Assembly: GCF_029433105.1 (NCBI RefSeq)
Contig: NZ_JARNTW010000011.1
Coordinates: forward strand, 146,087 to 210,086
DNA from: Runella sp. MFBS21
GTDB taxonomy: Bacteria; Bacteroidota; Bacteroidia; Cytophagales; Spirosomataceae
DNA: 64,000 bases
Direction: 5' to 3'
Under the pieces are notes generated by a model. The model saw nothing but the letters and a program-made list of their open reading frames with translations, ran no database searches and was not told where the DNA came from. Of this stretch, positions 27,282 through 36,211 are shown one piece after another. The stretch's first letter is position 1; each line of letters starts with the position of its first letter. Made by a program: the position numbers and the translations under genes.

Positions 27282-28214
27282 TTATGCCCTGACTCCGTTT
27301 TCTTGTAGCATCACCTTGATTTGGTTGACTATATCGATAGATGCTTCAATTTCTTCTTTTCTAATAGCTACACTCTCTATGTTGAAACCAAAAGGAACTT
27401 GGTTGGTTGTGCAAAAATCAATCAACTCTTTCGCAATTTGAAGTACCAAAGCTACCGATTCGGCCAAAATATTCTCAGAATTTAGTAAATTCTCTTTGAC
27501 AGCCACAGGAAGGTGAATACCTAGCCATTCCATAAATTGGAGGGTTTTCTTCGAACCGCAGGCCGTAATCGTGAAAATCACCGTAGGTAATTGCCGCTGA
27601 GTTGACTGGCAAGTTTTGACCAAATCAATCAACATTTGTTTGGCATAATCTAAATCAAAAACGCACTGAGACACAAAAAAACTCACTCCTTGATTCATTT
27701 TGTCGAGCATTCGCTGGTCTTCATCTTTAAGCACCGCATGACGCTCTGGAATGGTCACCGCCCCAATGACGGATTCCTCACTAAACTCTCGCCAAATTTC
27801 GTAGGCTTCAGGTAAACTTGTAATAGGTTTAAAATCAGGTGATGGCACCCCCACAAAGACAGGATAAAACGAATTGTGTTTCAGATGACCAATCCATTGA
27901 CGCAGTTCTTCTTTTGAAAATTTTCCTGCTGGACGGTAGATAATTTTGGGAATCTCTAGCGAGGTTAGGTAATTACGAGCAAAATCAAATGGATCCAAAG
28001 CGGCCAAAAAAGGAAAAGGACGCTCTTCTGTAGTACGCGTCGATTCATCTTGTACATCATAGATGATCAAGGCATCAATATCAAGATCAATAAGTCGAGC
28101 TAAAGTTTTTTCAGCAATGATGCTCACCTTTTCGGGAGGAGTTTCGGATTTTGGAGGAGTGATGCCGTACAATAAAAGTCCAGAGCTTTTGGTAGTAATT
28201 TTATCTAAAAACAT
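27282..28214 (-). CDS. Methylenetetrahydrofolate reductase family protein
   Basis: A 310-residue TIM-barrel protein of the MetF/MTHFR superfamily. Visible motifs are GLLLYGITPPKSE near the start, ALIIYDVQDESTRTTEERPF, PVFVGVPSP, GVSFFVSQCVFDLDYAKQML (the flavin/folate region) and PFGFNIESVAIRKEEIEASI at the end. Canonical MetF reduces 5,10-methylene-THF to 5-methyl-THF with FAD. This version is divergent from E. coli MetF and may act on a related substrate. Cytosolic, single gene, convergent with SusD pair 2. No methionine genes are nearby. Confidence 0.75.
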   Translation of the reverse strand: MFLDKITTKSSGLLLYGITPPKSETPPEKVSIIAEKTLARLIDLDIDALIIYDVQDESTRTTEERPFPFLAALDPFDFARNYLTSLEIPKIIYRPAGKFSKEELRQWIGHLKHNSFYPVFVGVPSPDFKPITSLPEAYEIWREFSEESVIGAVTIPERHAVLKDEDQRMLDKMNQGVSFFVSQCVFDLDYAKQMLIDLVKTCQSTQRQLPTVIFTITACGSKKTLQFMEWLGIHLPVAVKENLLNSENILAESVALVLQIAKELIDFCTTNQVPFGFNIESVAIRKEEIEASIDIVNQIKVMLQENGVRA

Positions 28215-28334
28215 AAAATCAAAATCAATTATTTAATGTCGCAAACATAACACTTGAAAGGATAATTTTGACTTCCAAACGATTGGATTTGCAAACCTTT
28301 GTTGTGATTAAGGGCAAAACCTAGTGGAAGCTAC

Positions 28335-28718
28335 TTATCTGATAGGGATTGTTTTTTTGTGTTCATCTATTGCCACAAATGTAAAACTGCCCTTGATTGC
28401 CTTTTCGCGGTATTCTTCATACATATTTTCAACGTAGACCTCCACTAGCACTTGCATACTACTGCGACCGATGTGTTTTACAGAACCAATTAATTCTACA
28501 ATAGTACCGTGAGGAATGGCTTTTTTGAAATCAATTTTGTCGGAGGAGACTGTCACAAATCTTTGTCTACTATAGCGAGTGGCAGTAATAAAAGCAATCT
28601 CATCCATCCATTGCATGGCTGTCCCACCAAAAAGCGTATCATAATGATTGGTGGTATGCGGAAAAACGGCCTTAAAAACATGCGTTTCGGCTTTCTGAAT
28701 TCTTTCTTGTTGAGTCAT
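28335..28718 (-). CDS. Acyl-CoA thioesterase, hotdog fold (YciA/Acot-like)
   Basis: A 127-residue hotdog-fold protein. The catalytic region HYDTLFGGTAMQWMDEIAFI matches the N/H-x-x-G-x-x-FGG-x-x-M-x-x-D signature of acyl-CoA thioesterases. SSDKIDFKKAIPHGTIVELI and VEVYVENMYEEYREKAIKGS are also family-typical. Hydrolyses acyl-CoA esters in the cytosol. Single gene on the minus strand. Confidence 0.9.
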   Translation of the reverse strand: MTQQERIQKAETHVFKAVFPHTTNHYDTLFGGTAMQWMDEIAFITATRYSRQRFVTVSSDKIDFKKAIPHGTIVELIGSVKHIGRSSMQVLVEVYVENMYEEYREKAIKGSFTFVAIDEHKKTIPIR

Positions 28719-29033
28719 TTGTGGGTTGTTTGGAATCTAAATGACAGATAATTGATGCTATTGAATGTCTATTAAACCTAAAATTAGATGGTATTGAAAG
28801 GACTCGAACAAAGGTATACTAAGAAGTAATATTTATCGTATATGTTTTAATAAAAAAGAAAATTACGTTTAATATATTTATTATATTAGATTATTTATCC
28901 TAATATTGGCAATAAAAAGACATTTTGTTTGAAGGTGATGTGACTTCTAAATGAGATTATGGAAAACATCATTTCTCTAAACTTAATTTTGTATTATTTT
29001 ACCATTCAATTATGAAAATCCGATATTGAGATT
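28719..29033. other. AT-rich divergent intergenic region
   Basis: About 315 bp between the divergent thioesterase and bestrophin genes. It must hold both promoters. A TAATTTTG box lies at 28984-28991 on the plus strand, but no TTTG box sits at the right distance upstream. Nothing else seen. Confidence 0.5.
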
Positions 29034-29945
29034 ATGATTATAAGGAAACGAGAAAACTGGATTCGAATGTTGTTTGTATGGCGAGGCTCTGTAGTGTCCA
29101 AAATCCTCCCTAGATTGTTTCTTCTGGCATTGTTTTCTGTGCTTATTTATCGCTATCACGGGTTTTTGTTCAGTTATAAAATTGCCTTAAATCCAGCTGC
29201 TTTTACGCTTGTGGGTATTGCCTTGGCTATTTTCTTAGGATTTTGTAACACCGCCGCTTATGAACGCTACTGGGAAGGTCGAAAACTATGGGGAGCATTG
29301 ATGATTGACACAAGGTCTGTTGTGCGTCAAGTATTGGCTTATAGTAAAGCAGATTACCAACAAAAAGCGGAATTTGTACAGCTAGCCATTGCCTTTACTT
29401 ATGCTTTAAAACATCAACTGCGAAAAACAGACCCTTCTGAAGATATTCATCGATTGCTTCCAAATGCACTAGCTGTGGAGTTGATAAAAGGTCAGTTTAT
29501 ACCTGTGTTAATTTTAAAAGAAATGGCGCAGTGGCTTGATTATCAACAGCAACAAGGGTACATCGACTCTATTACTAAAATGGGAATAGATCAAAACCTT
29601 GACAAACTTTCGGCTATAGTAGGCGGTTGTGAACGAATTAGCAATACACCCATTCCATTTCCTTATCATGTACTTTTACACCGTACAGTATACATTTATT
29701 GTTTTATGCTACCCTTTGGCTTGGTAGATAGTATAGGCTGGATGACCCCCGTCATGGTGACCTTTATTGCTTACACATTTATGGCCTTAGATGCCATTGT
29801 TGAAGAAATCAGCGAGCCATTTGGTACTGAACCCAACGACCTCGCACTCAATACAATGTGTCTGATGGTTGAGTGTTCGCTTTCTGAAATGGCGGGCTTG
29901 CCACTTCCTTCTTATGTCCCTTCTCAAGGGGCTGTTATTGACTAA
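29034..29945 (+). CDS. Bestrophin family membrane protein
   Basis: A 303-residue bestrophin-like (UPF0187) protein. It opens MIIRKRENWIRMLFVWRGSV and contains FTLVGIALAIFLGFCNTAAY followed by ERYWEGRKLWGALMIDTRSV, the hallmark segment after the first helices. Later come HVLLHRTVYIYCFMLPFGLV, MALDAIVEEISEPFGTEPND and LALNTMCLMVE. Bacterial members form pentameric anion or cation channels in the inner membrane. Stands alone on the plus strand and ends next to a hairpin. Confidence 0.93.
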   Translation: MIIRKRENWIRMLFVWRGSVVSKILPRLFLLALFSVLIYRYHGFLFSYKIALNPAAFTLVGIALAIFLGFCNTAAYERYWEGRKLWGALMIDTRSVVRQVLAYSKADYQQKAEFVQLAIAFTYALKHQLRKTDPSEDIHRLLPNALAVELIKGQFIPVLILKEMAQWLDYQQQQGYIDSITKMGIDQNLDKLSAIVGGCERISNTPIPFPYHVLLHRTVYIYCFMLPFGLVDSIGWMTPVMVTFIAYTFMALDAIVEEISEPFGTEPNDLALNTMCLMVECSLSEMAGLPLPSYVPSQGAVID

Positions 29946-29954
29946 GTTTAGGGG

Positions 29955-30004
29955 CTAAAAAAACCTTGAAAAGAAATGCCGCACGGCCATTTCTTTTCAA
30001 GGTT
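29955..30004 (-). terminator. Long hairpin terminator between bestrophin and MFS genes
   Basis: AACCTTGAAAAGAAATG (29962-29978) pairs over 17 bp with CATTTCTTTTCAAGGTT (29988-30004). On the minus strand it is followed by TTTTTTT, which makes it the terminator of the MFS operon ending at 30069. It can also stop convergent bestrophin transcripts. Confidence 0.88.
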
Positions 30005-30068
30005 GCGTACCAATTGAACTTTGTAATAACCTATTGCAGAGCAAAAAAGGTTAATGAGTAATAAGCTT

Positions 30069-31310
30069 TTATTCTTCCAAAAAATCAAGGTCTTTGTTGT
30101 GAGTTTCGGCAATGGTCAAGGTCGAAACAATCCCAGTGATAAAACATAGCAGCCCTACCAAAGCTCCTGATTCGATGACACTAAACGAGCTTTTAAAGTA
30201 GGCAAATAAAGTGGTCATCAATACCACTGTCCCGCGTACCATGTTGGGAATGGTAGTGGCGGCAGTAGCGCGCAAATTAGTACCAAACTGCTCGGCACCA
30301 ATCGTAACAAACATGGCCCAATAGCCGATTCCGAAACCCAGACAAAGCGTGAGTCCGTAAAATGTACTTGCTGATTGGATACCCCCAAACAAATAAATAA
30401 GGGTACATACCAATGTGAAGAGCATCAGAAGCAATACGGCTTTCTTGCGTGAACTCAACCAATGACTCAGCAATCCACTTACCAAATCGCCCGCTGATAG
30501 ACCGATATAGCACCACATGATAGAAAGGCCAGGTTTGATAGGTTCGCTTATCGAAAGTGCTTTGCCAAATTCATTGCTAAAGGTGGCTAAAATCCCAATC
30601 ACAAACCAAGTAGGGACGCCCATACCAATGCACTTTAAGTACCGCAACAAACGGTCTCGATTGGTAAATAAAGAAAAGAAATTGCCACGGGCTACGTGTT
30701 TTTGAGATTTGATGTTTTCGAAAACACCCGACTCAAAAACGCCAATACGTAACAATAATAGTGTGATTCCCATACCGCCCCCGATAAAATAAGCCGTACG
30801 CCAATCGAAAAACTCGACCGTAAAGTAAGCCACTACTGCACCTAATAAACCCACGCCGGCCACCAAGGAAGTACCAATGGCGCGGAGGTTTTTGGGTAGG
30901 ATTTCGGAAACCAAGGTAATACCCGCGCCTAGCTCTCCCGCTAGCCCTATACCCGCAATAAAACGGAGCATCTTATACGTTTCGGGGGTTTGAACAAATC
31001 CACAAAGAATGTTGGCAATGGAGTAAGTGAGAATAGAACCAAAAAGAACGGAAAGGCGACCTTTTTTATCTCCTAAAACCCCCCATAAAATTCCGCCTAA
31101 CAACAACCCCGTCATTTGCCAATTTAGAATGCTGGCACCCGTGGAAGATACTTCCGATTCTGAAAGACCGAGTGAACTTAAACTTGGAAGTCTGACAATT
31201 CCGAACAATAACAAATCGTATATATCAACAAAATAACCTAGAGCGGCTACAATGACAGGAATACTGAGAAGATGTTGGAGCGTTGTTTTTTGGTTGAGTG
31301 TCGTTTGCAT
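30069..31310 (-). CDS. MFS transporter, sugar-acid/organic-acid type
   Basis: About 413 residues from the ATG at 31310; a TTG seven codons upstream is less likely. Twelve hydrophobic segments. The MFS loop motif appears as GVLGDKKGRLSVLFGS after helix 2, with RFIAGIGLAGELGAGITLVS in helix 4, as in the sialate/aromatic-acid/metabolite:H+ symporter branch. It is the last gene of the GH28-like/FAD oxidoreductase locus, which suggests uptake of the released monosaccharide or uronic acid across the inner membrane. Substrate inferred from context only. Confidence 0.88.
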   Translation of the reverse strand: MQTTLNQKTTLQHLLSIPVIVAALGYFVDIYDLLLFGIVRLPSLSSLGLSESEVSSTGASILNWQMTGLLLGGILWGVLGDKKGRLSVLFGSILTYSIANILCGFVQTPETYKMLRFIAGIGLAGELGAGITLVSEILPKNLRAIGTSLVAGVGLLGAVVAYFTVEFFDWRTAYFIGGGMGITLLLLRIGVFESGVFENIKSQKHVARGNFFSLFTNRDRLLRYLKCIGMGVPTWFVIGILATFSNEFGKALSISEPIKPGLSIMWCYIGLSAGDLVSGLLSHWLSSRKKAVLLLMLFTLVCTLIYLFGGIQSASTFYGLTLCLGFGIGYWAMFVTIGAEQFGTNLRATAATTIPNMVRGTVVLMTTLFAYFKSSFSVIESGALVGLLCFITGIVSTLTIAETHNKDLDFLEE

Positions 31311-31421
31311 TAGGATTGGTTTTGAATTCAATGTATTTTGTAAAAGGCAAAAGGTTGTCTTATAAAGACGAACTTCTCTTTAAAAACCCTTAAAGCCTTT
31401 TGGAAGAATTTTGGGAATACC

Positions 31422-31453
31422 GCTTACAAATGCCAAAAAAGGCATTTATAAGC
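31422..31453 (-). terminator. Hairpin between the GH28-like and MFS genes
   Basis: gcttacaaatgcc (31422-31434) pairs with ggcatttataagc (31441-31453) with one mismatch and a loop of A residues (U on the minus strand). There is no clean T-tract after it. Likely an intra-operon attenuating or stabilising hairpin. Confidence 0.5.
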
Positions 31454-31468
31454 CCCAAAAAGATACTT

Positions 31469-32905
31469 TTATTTTAGACCAGGCAGGTCAGAGTCGACGG
31501 TTATTTCGCCGTGGTTATTTTTAATTTGGGCCGAAAAACCTTCCCTTAATGAGACGTTTCCAAAAGTTTTGAGCGAAATCACCTTGCCCGCAATCGAATT
31601 GTTGATAAGCTCCAATGACCCCTCATAATCAAATGCACAACCATAAATGAGAAGGTTGGTTTTGAAATAATTCGTCATGGCTTTGTTGCTCAGAAACTTG
31701 ATATTATTGTTTTTGATGGTCGAATTACTAATCGTGACCAAATCTACGGGAGTAGCAATCGACAGAAAAGGAATGGGCTTATCATGTAATACACGAACAT
31801 TGTCAAAACTGAGTTTTTCTTGCAAAGGAATAGGCGCATTGGGGTAATAAGAACGGCTATATTTATCGTTGTCAAAGTGGATAGAAAGTCCGATACGAGG
31901 TTTTTCTAAGAATATATTCCGAAAAATGACATTGCGCACTCCTGCCGTATAAGTGACATCGTCTTGTACCACACCCCAGTTGATCCCATCCAAAACCATG
32001 CTACCTTTTTCGTGGGTGGGTTTGGTGTTGGAAATATACTTAGTACCGTCGGGTTTGGCTTGTACACGATAGATTTTTCCGTTGGCAATCACCGCATCCG
32101 ACTGCTGTACTTCCATGCCCTCTTTCCAATCGGTCCAAGCCCCAGCCAATATTCGACAAAAATAACCGGTAGTGTTTTCGGCGTTGAGGTCATGACAATT
32201 TTCAATGAGGCCATTTTCTATCCATCCCAATTCTGGATTTCCGGTGGAGTAATCGTGGGCATTGAGCGCTACGGCGTCGTCGAAAGTCTGGAAAACACCA
32301 TTTCGAATCGTAAAGCGCTTTCCACGGCCCAAATGCACCCCGTCTTTTTCTCCTTTGATAATGACATCATCGATGATAATATCCTCAAAAGTACATACAT
32401 GAATGCCATATTGTGCTTTTCCCAAATCCAGACACCGAAAGCGTTCTATTTTGAGGTCTTTGACGTAAAAAAACGCCAGTTGTCCATGAAGTCCATAGGC
32501 TTCCACAAATTTCCGAACGTCCATTTTGTTGACCAAAATATGAAGCCCTCGAATCGTGATATTTTGGTCGTAAGTTTTGGTGGGAGCACCTTTATTGATA
32601 ATAACGTGAGAAAAATCGCCTTTTTCGTTTACTTTTTGGATAAACACGTTATTACCAAAATCCAAAGTAGTATGGCTACCTACATAAACGGTGCCCGCTA
32701 ATTTGTACGTACCAGGTTTACTCACAATCACCGTTCCGCCTTTATCAACGGCTTTTTGGAGAGCTACGGCATTTTTGGTACCACTTGCTTCGGGCGAAAA
32801 TCCAAAGTCAGAAGCATTGATAAAACTTTTGGTCTGGGCAAATCCCTCACTTAGGATGCCTAGTAGGAGGGATATTACCCAAATAAAATCTTTTGTACTT
32901 TTCAT
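31469..32905 (-). CDS. GH28-like right-handed beta-helix protein (polygalacturonase-related)
   Basis: About 478 residues from the ATG at 32905, which leaves 11 bases after the preceding stop; the longer frame overlaps that gene. Signal peptide about 1-23 (FIWVISLLLGILSEGFAQ). The N-terminus, FINASDFGFSPEASGTKNAV, is typical of pectate-lyase-superfamily/GH28 proteins. The helix shows EKDGVHLGRGKRFTI, GVFQTFDDAVALNAHDYSTG (the adjacent Asp pair of GH28) and TGYFCRIL. The RIK motif of true polygalacturonases is not obvious, so the substrate could be a related uronan or rhamnogalacturonan. Likely periplasmic or surface. Confidence 0.75.
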   Translation of the reverse strand: MKSTKDFIWVISLLLGILSEGFAQTKSFINASDFGFSPEASGTKNAVALQKAVDKGGTVIVSKPGTYKLAGTVYVGSHTTLDFGNNVFIQKVNEKGDFSHVIINKGAPTKTYDQNITIRGLHILVNKMDVRKFVEAYGLHGQLAFFYVKDLKIERFRCLDLGKAQYGIHVCTFEDIIIDDVIIKGEKDGVHLGRGKRFTIRNGVFQTFDDAVALNAHDYSTGNPELGWIENGLIENCHDLNAENTTGYFCRILAGAWTDWKEGMEVQQSDAVIANGKIYRVQAKPDGTKYISNTKPTHEKGSMVLDGINWGVVQDDVTYTAGVRNVIFRNIFLEKPRIGLSIHFDNDKYSRSYYPNAPIPLQEKLSFDNVRVLHDKPIPFLSIATPVDLVTISNSTIKNNNIKFLSNKAMTNYFKTNLLIYGCAFDYEGSLELINNSIAGKVISLKTFGNVSLREGFSAQIKNNHGEITVDSDLPGLK

Positions 32906-32916
32906 ATACCTAAAAG

Positions 32917-34278
32917 CTACACTTCTCCCCAACTTACTTCTTTGGGCAATCGATTGGTGAGGGCTGCTTTGGCGGCTACTCTGCCTGCTGCTTCGCCCAT
33001 AGGGACGGCATTGCCAGTGACTCGATAACTCGCATGGGCAAAAAAATCGCCACTGATGCAGCGTCCTGCCATCATTAAGTTGTTGACATCTTTGGCTATC
33101 AGTGAGCGCAAAGGAATCTGATAAGGTTTCATTTTGACGCCGCTGTTGCTATATCCTCCTCCTTCACCTTTGATGAGCGAATGCACATCTACCGTAAATT
33201 TTACGTTACATACGCCGTCTTCAAATTGTGCCCCTTTGATTAAATCTTCTTTGGTGAGGGTATAAATACCATGAATACGCCGCCCTTCGCGAATGCCAAT
33301 TTGCGCCGCAGTAGTCACAATCCGAACATTTGACCACATACCACCCAAACTTCGCAAACCTTCAATGATGCGGTTTACTTCATCGCGAGCTTCGATAGTG
33401 GCCTTGGTGATTCCGTCTGCATCTGTTGACGAAACATTGTACTGATGATTGACCATGAGTGCTACCATATCGGGGCGTATCACAAAAAACGAGGGCATGG
33501 TATAACTTGCATCGATACCTGTTTTTAAGATTTCGGCGTGTAATTTCCGTTTTCCTGGTTCGGTAGGCGAGCCATCTTTACCATTCCCTTTCACATAGCC
33601 TGCTTTCACCAAATCATTTTCGTGAAGTCCGCTTAAAATTACCATCAACGACATAGGCTGTACGCGACTCGTATTGGGTTCGCCTACGTCAAAACCGCAA
33701 CCTGCCCGTGCAGCAAGTTCGCCATTGCCCGTGGTATCGATAAAAACTTTGGCTTTCCACGCTTCTCTACCCGAAAAACTTTCGGTGGTGATATAGTCTA
33801 TTTTCTTGTTTTTGTTTTGATAAGCGGCCGTTACTCGCGTGTGTAGCCGCACCTCAACACCTGCTTCTTTGCACATTTGCTCGAGCGTCCATTTCATCAG
33901 CTCTGCGTCATATTTTTTGGCAGTGTACTGAGCATCAGAAGTATCAAGGCGTTCAATGATTTCTTTCATGATGCCGGGCTTGCCTTCATGGTCAATGATA
34001 TTACTCAATAAACTGGCCGTCCAAACCCCTCCCAAACAACCGTGTAATTCGATGAGGGTGGTCTTGGCACCGCTACGCGCTGCACTCAAAGCCGCTCCCA
34101 CACCAGCAGGCCCGCCACCACATACGATGACATCGGTTTCTCTCACGATAGGAATCTCCCGTAGGGGTTCTTTGACGGTTTTTTTATCGTCCAGAGGAGT
34201 ATATTCGTTGGCCCATGAGGGCAAGGAGGCTAGTGCCGAAGCCGCACCAGCTTTGAGGAAATCTCTTCTTTTTGGCAT
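32917..34278 (-). CDS. FAD-dependent oxidoreductase with a Tat-type signal
   Basis: A 453-residue protein. The N-terminus PKRRDFLKAGAASALASLPS carries a twin-arginine motif (RRDFLK), so a folded, FAD-loaded enzyme is probably exported. The dinucleotide fold is VIVCGGGPAGVGAALSAARS, then TLIELHGCLGGVWTASLLSN. The late block LMMAGRCISGDFFAHASYRV, TGNAVPMGEAAGRVAAKAAL is characteristic of the FAD_oxidored family common in Bacteroidota glycan loci. The reaction is unknown; oxidation of sugars has been proposed by context. Starts 4 bp after its larger paralogue. Confidence 0.88.
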   Translation of the reverse strand: MPKRRDFLKAGAASALASLPSWANEYTPLDDKKTVKEPLREIPIVRETDVIVCGGGPAGVGAALSAARSGAKTTLIELHGCLGGVWTASLLSNIIDHEGKPGIMKEIIERLDTSDAQYTAKKYDAELMKWTLEQMCKEAGVEVRLHTRVTAAYQNKNKKIDYITTESFSGREAWKAKVFIDTTGNGELAARAGCGFDVGEPNTSRVQPMSLMVILSGLHENDLVKAGYVKGNGKDGSPTEPGKRKLHAEILKTGIDASYTMPSFFVIRPDMVALMVNHQYNVSSTDADGITKATIEARDEVNRIIEGLRSLGGMWSNVRIVTTAAQIGIREGRRIHGIYTLTKEDLIKGAQFEDGVCNVKFTVDVHSLIKGEGGGYSNSGVKMKPYQIPLRSLIAKDVNNLMMAGRCISGDFFAHASYRVTGNAVPMGEAAGRVAAKAALTNRLPKEVSWGEV

Positions 34279-34282
34279 GGGT

Positions 34283-36148
34283 TTATGGTTTTTGTTGGTA
34301 AAGAGCTTTTAAAAATTCGCCGCGTTTCCACGATTGGTTTTGGTACAAAGCAGCGGCTTTGGCTTGGTGAGTGGTGGGTAATTTTTTGATCCAATTTTTT
34401 GCTAAGGATTCGTCAAGGGTTTTTTCTGGTTCAATATTATGATAGCTCATTGCATCCGAATATTGCAATTTGTGAATAACACGCGGCTTGATTTGAATGT
34501 CTGCTAATGGGTATAAGTCATGAAAAAAGCCCTTCATTCCAAAATATTGAGCGGCCTCAAAATAAGGAGATTGATCTTCTATGTCGCTGATATAGATGAG
34601 TTTGGATTTTTGTTTCAACAAAAGAGACTGTAATTCAGGAATATTAACGGCTGTTACATTACCCCCATTTTTAAGACTCAAATGAGCGGCCAATCCTGCC
34701 GCTTGTCCTAAAGCCGACCAAGTAGGCTCAAGCCGAATACCGCAAAAACCTACATGACTCGACGAAATTGCAACTGGTACCAGCAGGTTTTCAAACTGAT
34801 GGGGTAGCATCACACCATAAGGAATTTGGAATGGTTGGGGTGTAAAATTAAAATCCCCTTCGGTCATATCGGCATACAAAGGGCCTGGCGCCGAAACGCC
34901 GTGACAATTCAGAGAATAATTGCAGATTGCGACGGTGTTGGGGTTAAGTACGCTCCGTATCGAACTAGGCGCTTGATAAGTGTCTTTTTCGGTAAACACT
35001 ATTTTGCCCATGATACGGCGGGCTTCGCGGATATAGAGTCGGTTGGGGAAGTTGTCGTTGTCCATAAATTCATCTTTAGCCAACCCCCACGCTTGCGCTT
35101 CTTTTCGAGCTTCGAGCGGAATACTCTCGTCGTTTTGTAAAAAGTAAATCATTCCCAAAATATGCGCTCGATGCTCTTGGATGATACGTGCTCTTGTTTC
35201 GGGGTTTCCGTCAGGATAATCATAATTTTCGCCTAAAGACGACATTCTTACAGGAGCATTTTTAATGTCATTAATGTCTGCTTTGCGATTGGCGATGGGC
35301 TGTACTCTGAGGATTCCGTCGGGGGTTTGAGTAAATATTTTTTTTACTTTTCCACTTTTAAAAACCGACGCAATAGGTAAGTATTTCTCACGATTGTAGT
35401 CAAGTGGTTTTTCCACTTTGCGACTGTTGGCGGCGGAGTCGGTCATGATGATACGGAAGTTGTAGGCTTGGACTTTTTTGTCACTTTCACCCGTACTTCC
35501 TGGAAGGATTTGTCCGCTTTTTGAGAAAATATGCCCCGCAAAACGCTCACAAAATTCTTCTCTTGATTCGCGACCGATACGATATTGAGCGCCTGCCGCT
35601 ACGGCCAAATCCCCTTCGTAAGTAGCATCAATAAAAACTTTTCCTGAAATTGAAAGGGGTTTATTATCTACCAAATTAACAAAAGTCGCCGTTTGTATCT
35701 TGGTTTGCAATTGCTTCGTTTTGGTAGTAGCAACTTTCACAATCCGATGTTGGGTATAGACTTTAATAGAAGGAAGTTCAGCCAGCATTTGATTGAAAAT
35801 CAGCAAAGTAACATGAGGCTCTGCATTGACTCCAAAGTAGCATTCTTTTACTTGGGTTGAGTTTTTGCCGTACTTGTTTTCGTAATAGGCCAACGCCCTA
35901 AATCGGTATTCGTTGAAGGTGCCGCTGAGTCCTTCTAAAGAGATAAAATCCGTAAACGACAAGCCGCCTGTCATCAGCCCGCCGACGTATTTGTACTCTT
36001 CTACCAAGGCTACGCTGTGCCCTTGTCGAGCGGCGTTGATTGCCGCAAAAATCCCTCCAGGAGTAGCTCCATAAATGACGATGTCGGCGCGGTTGGGCTG
36101 GGCAAAAAGGGATAGGGAAAACAATAAAAGGAAGACGATTTTTTTCAT
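34283..36148 (-). CDS. FAD-dependent oxidoreductase with a Sec-type signal
   Basis: About 621 residues from the ATG at 36148. Sec signal peptide about 1-17 (KKIVFLLLFSLSLFAQ). FAD fold ADIVIYGATPGGIFAAINAA then ALVEEYKYVGGLMTGGLSFT. Mid-protein KVFIDATYEGDLAVAAGAQY and late PYGVMLPHQFENLLVPVAIS, HVGFCGIRLEPTWSALGQAA and GLAAHLSL match the FAD_oxidored family often mislabelled xanthan lyase. Same superfamily as the Tat-exported gene downstream but with a different export route. Lies 63 bp after SusD pair 3. Confidence 0.88.
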   Translation of the reverse strand: MKKIVFLLLFSLSLFAQPNRADIVIYGATPGGIFAAINAARQGHSVALVEEYKYVGGLMTGGLSFTDFISLEGLSGTFNEYRFRALAYYENKYGKNSTQVKECYFGVNAEPHVTLLIFNQMLAELPSIKVYTQHRIVKVATTKTKQLQTKIQTATFVNLVDNKPLSISGKVFIDATYEGDLAVAAGAQYRIGRESREEFCERFAGHIFSKSGQILPGSTGESDKKVQAYNFRIIMTDSAANSRKVEKPLDYNREKYLPIASVFKSGKVKKIFTQTPDGILRVQPIANRKADINDIKNAPVRMSSLGENYDYPDGNPETRARIIQEHRAHILGMIYFLQNDESIPLEARKEAQAWGLAKDEFMDNDNFPNRLYIREARRIMGKIVFTEKDTYQAPSSIRSVLNPNTVAICNYSLNCHGVSAPGPLYADMTEGDFNFTPQPFQIPYGVMLPHQFENLLVPVAISSSHVGFCGIRLEPTWSALGQAAGLAAHLSLKNGGNVTAVNIPELQSLLLKQKSKLIYISDIEDQSPYFEAAQYFGMKGFFHDLYPLADIQIKPRVIHKLQYSDAMSYHNIEPEKTLDESLAKNWIKKLPTTHQAKAAALYQNQSWKRGEFLKALYQQKP

Positions 36149-36211
36149 CAGTAACATGGGTTTTCACTGGGAAAAACCATCAAAGCTTTTCCCAGTGGAT
36201 AGGTCAATTGT

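Noticed and set aside
28962-28991. Promoter for the bestrophin gene
   Set aside because: A TAATTTTG box exists at 28984-28991, but there is no TTTG element at the required distance.
31964-32701. 245-codon plus-strand frame
   Set aside because: Antisense to the GH28-like gene, which has a signal peptide and family motifs.
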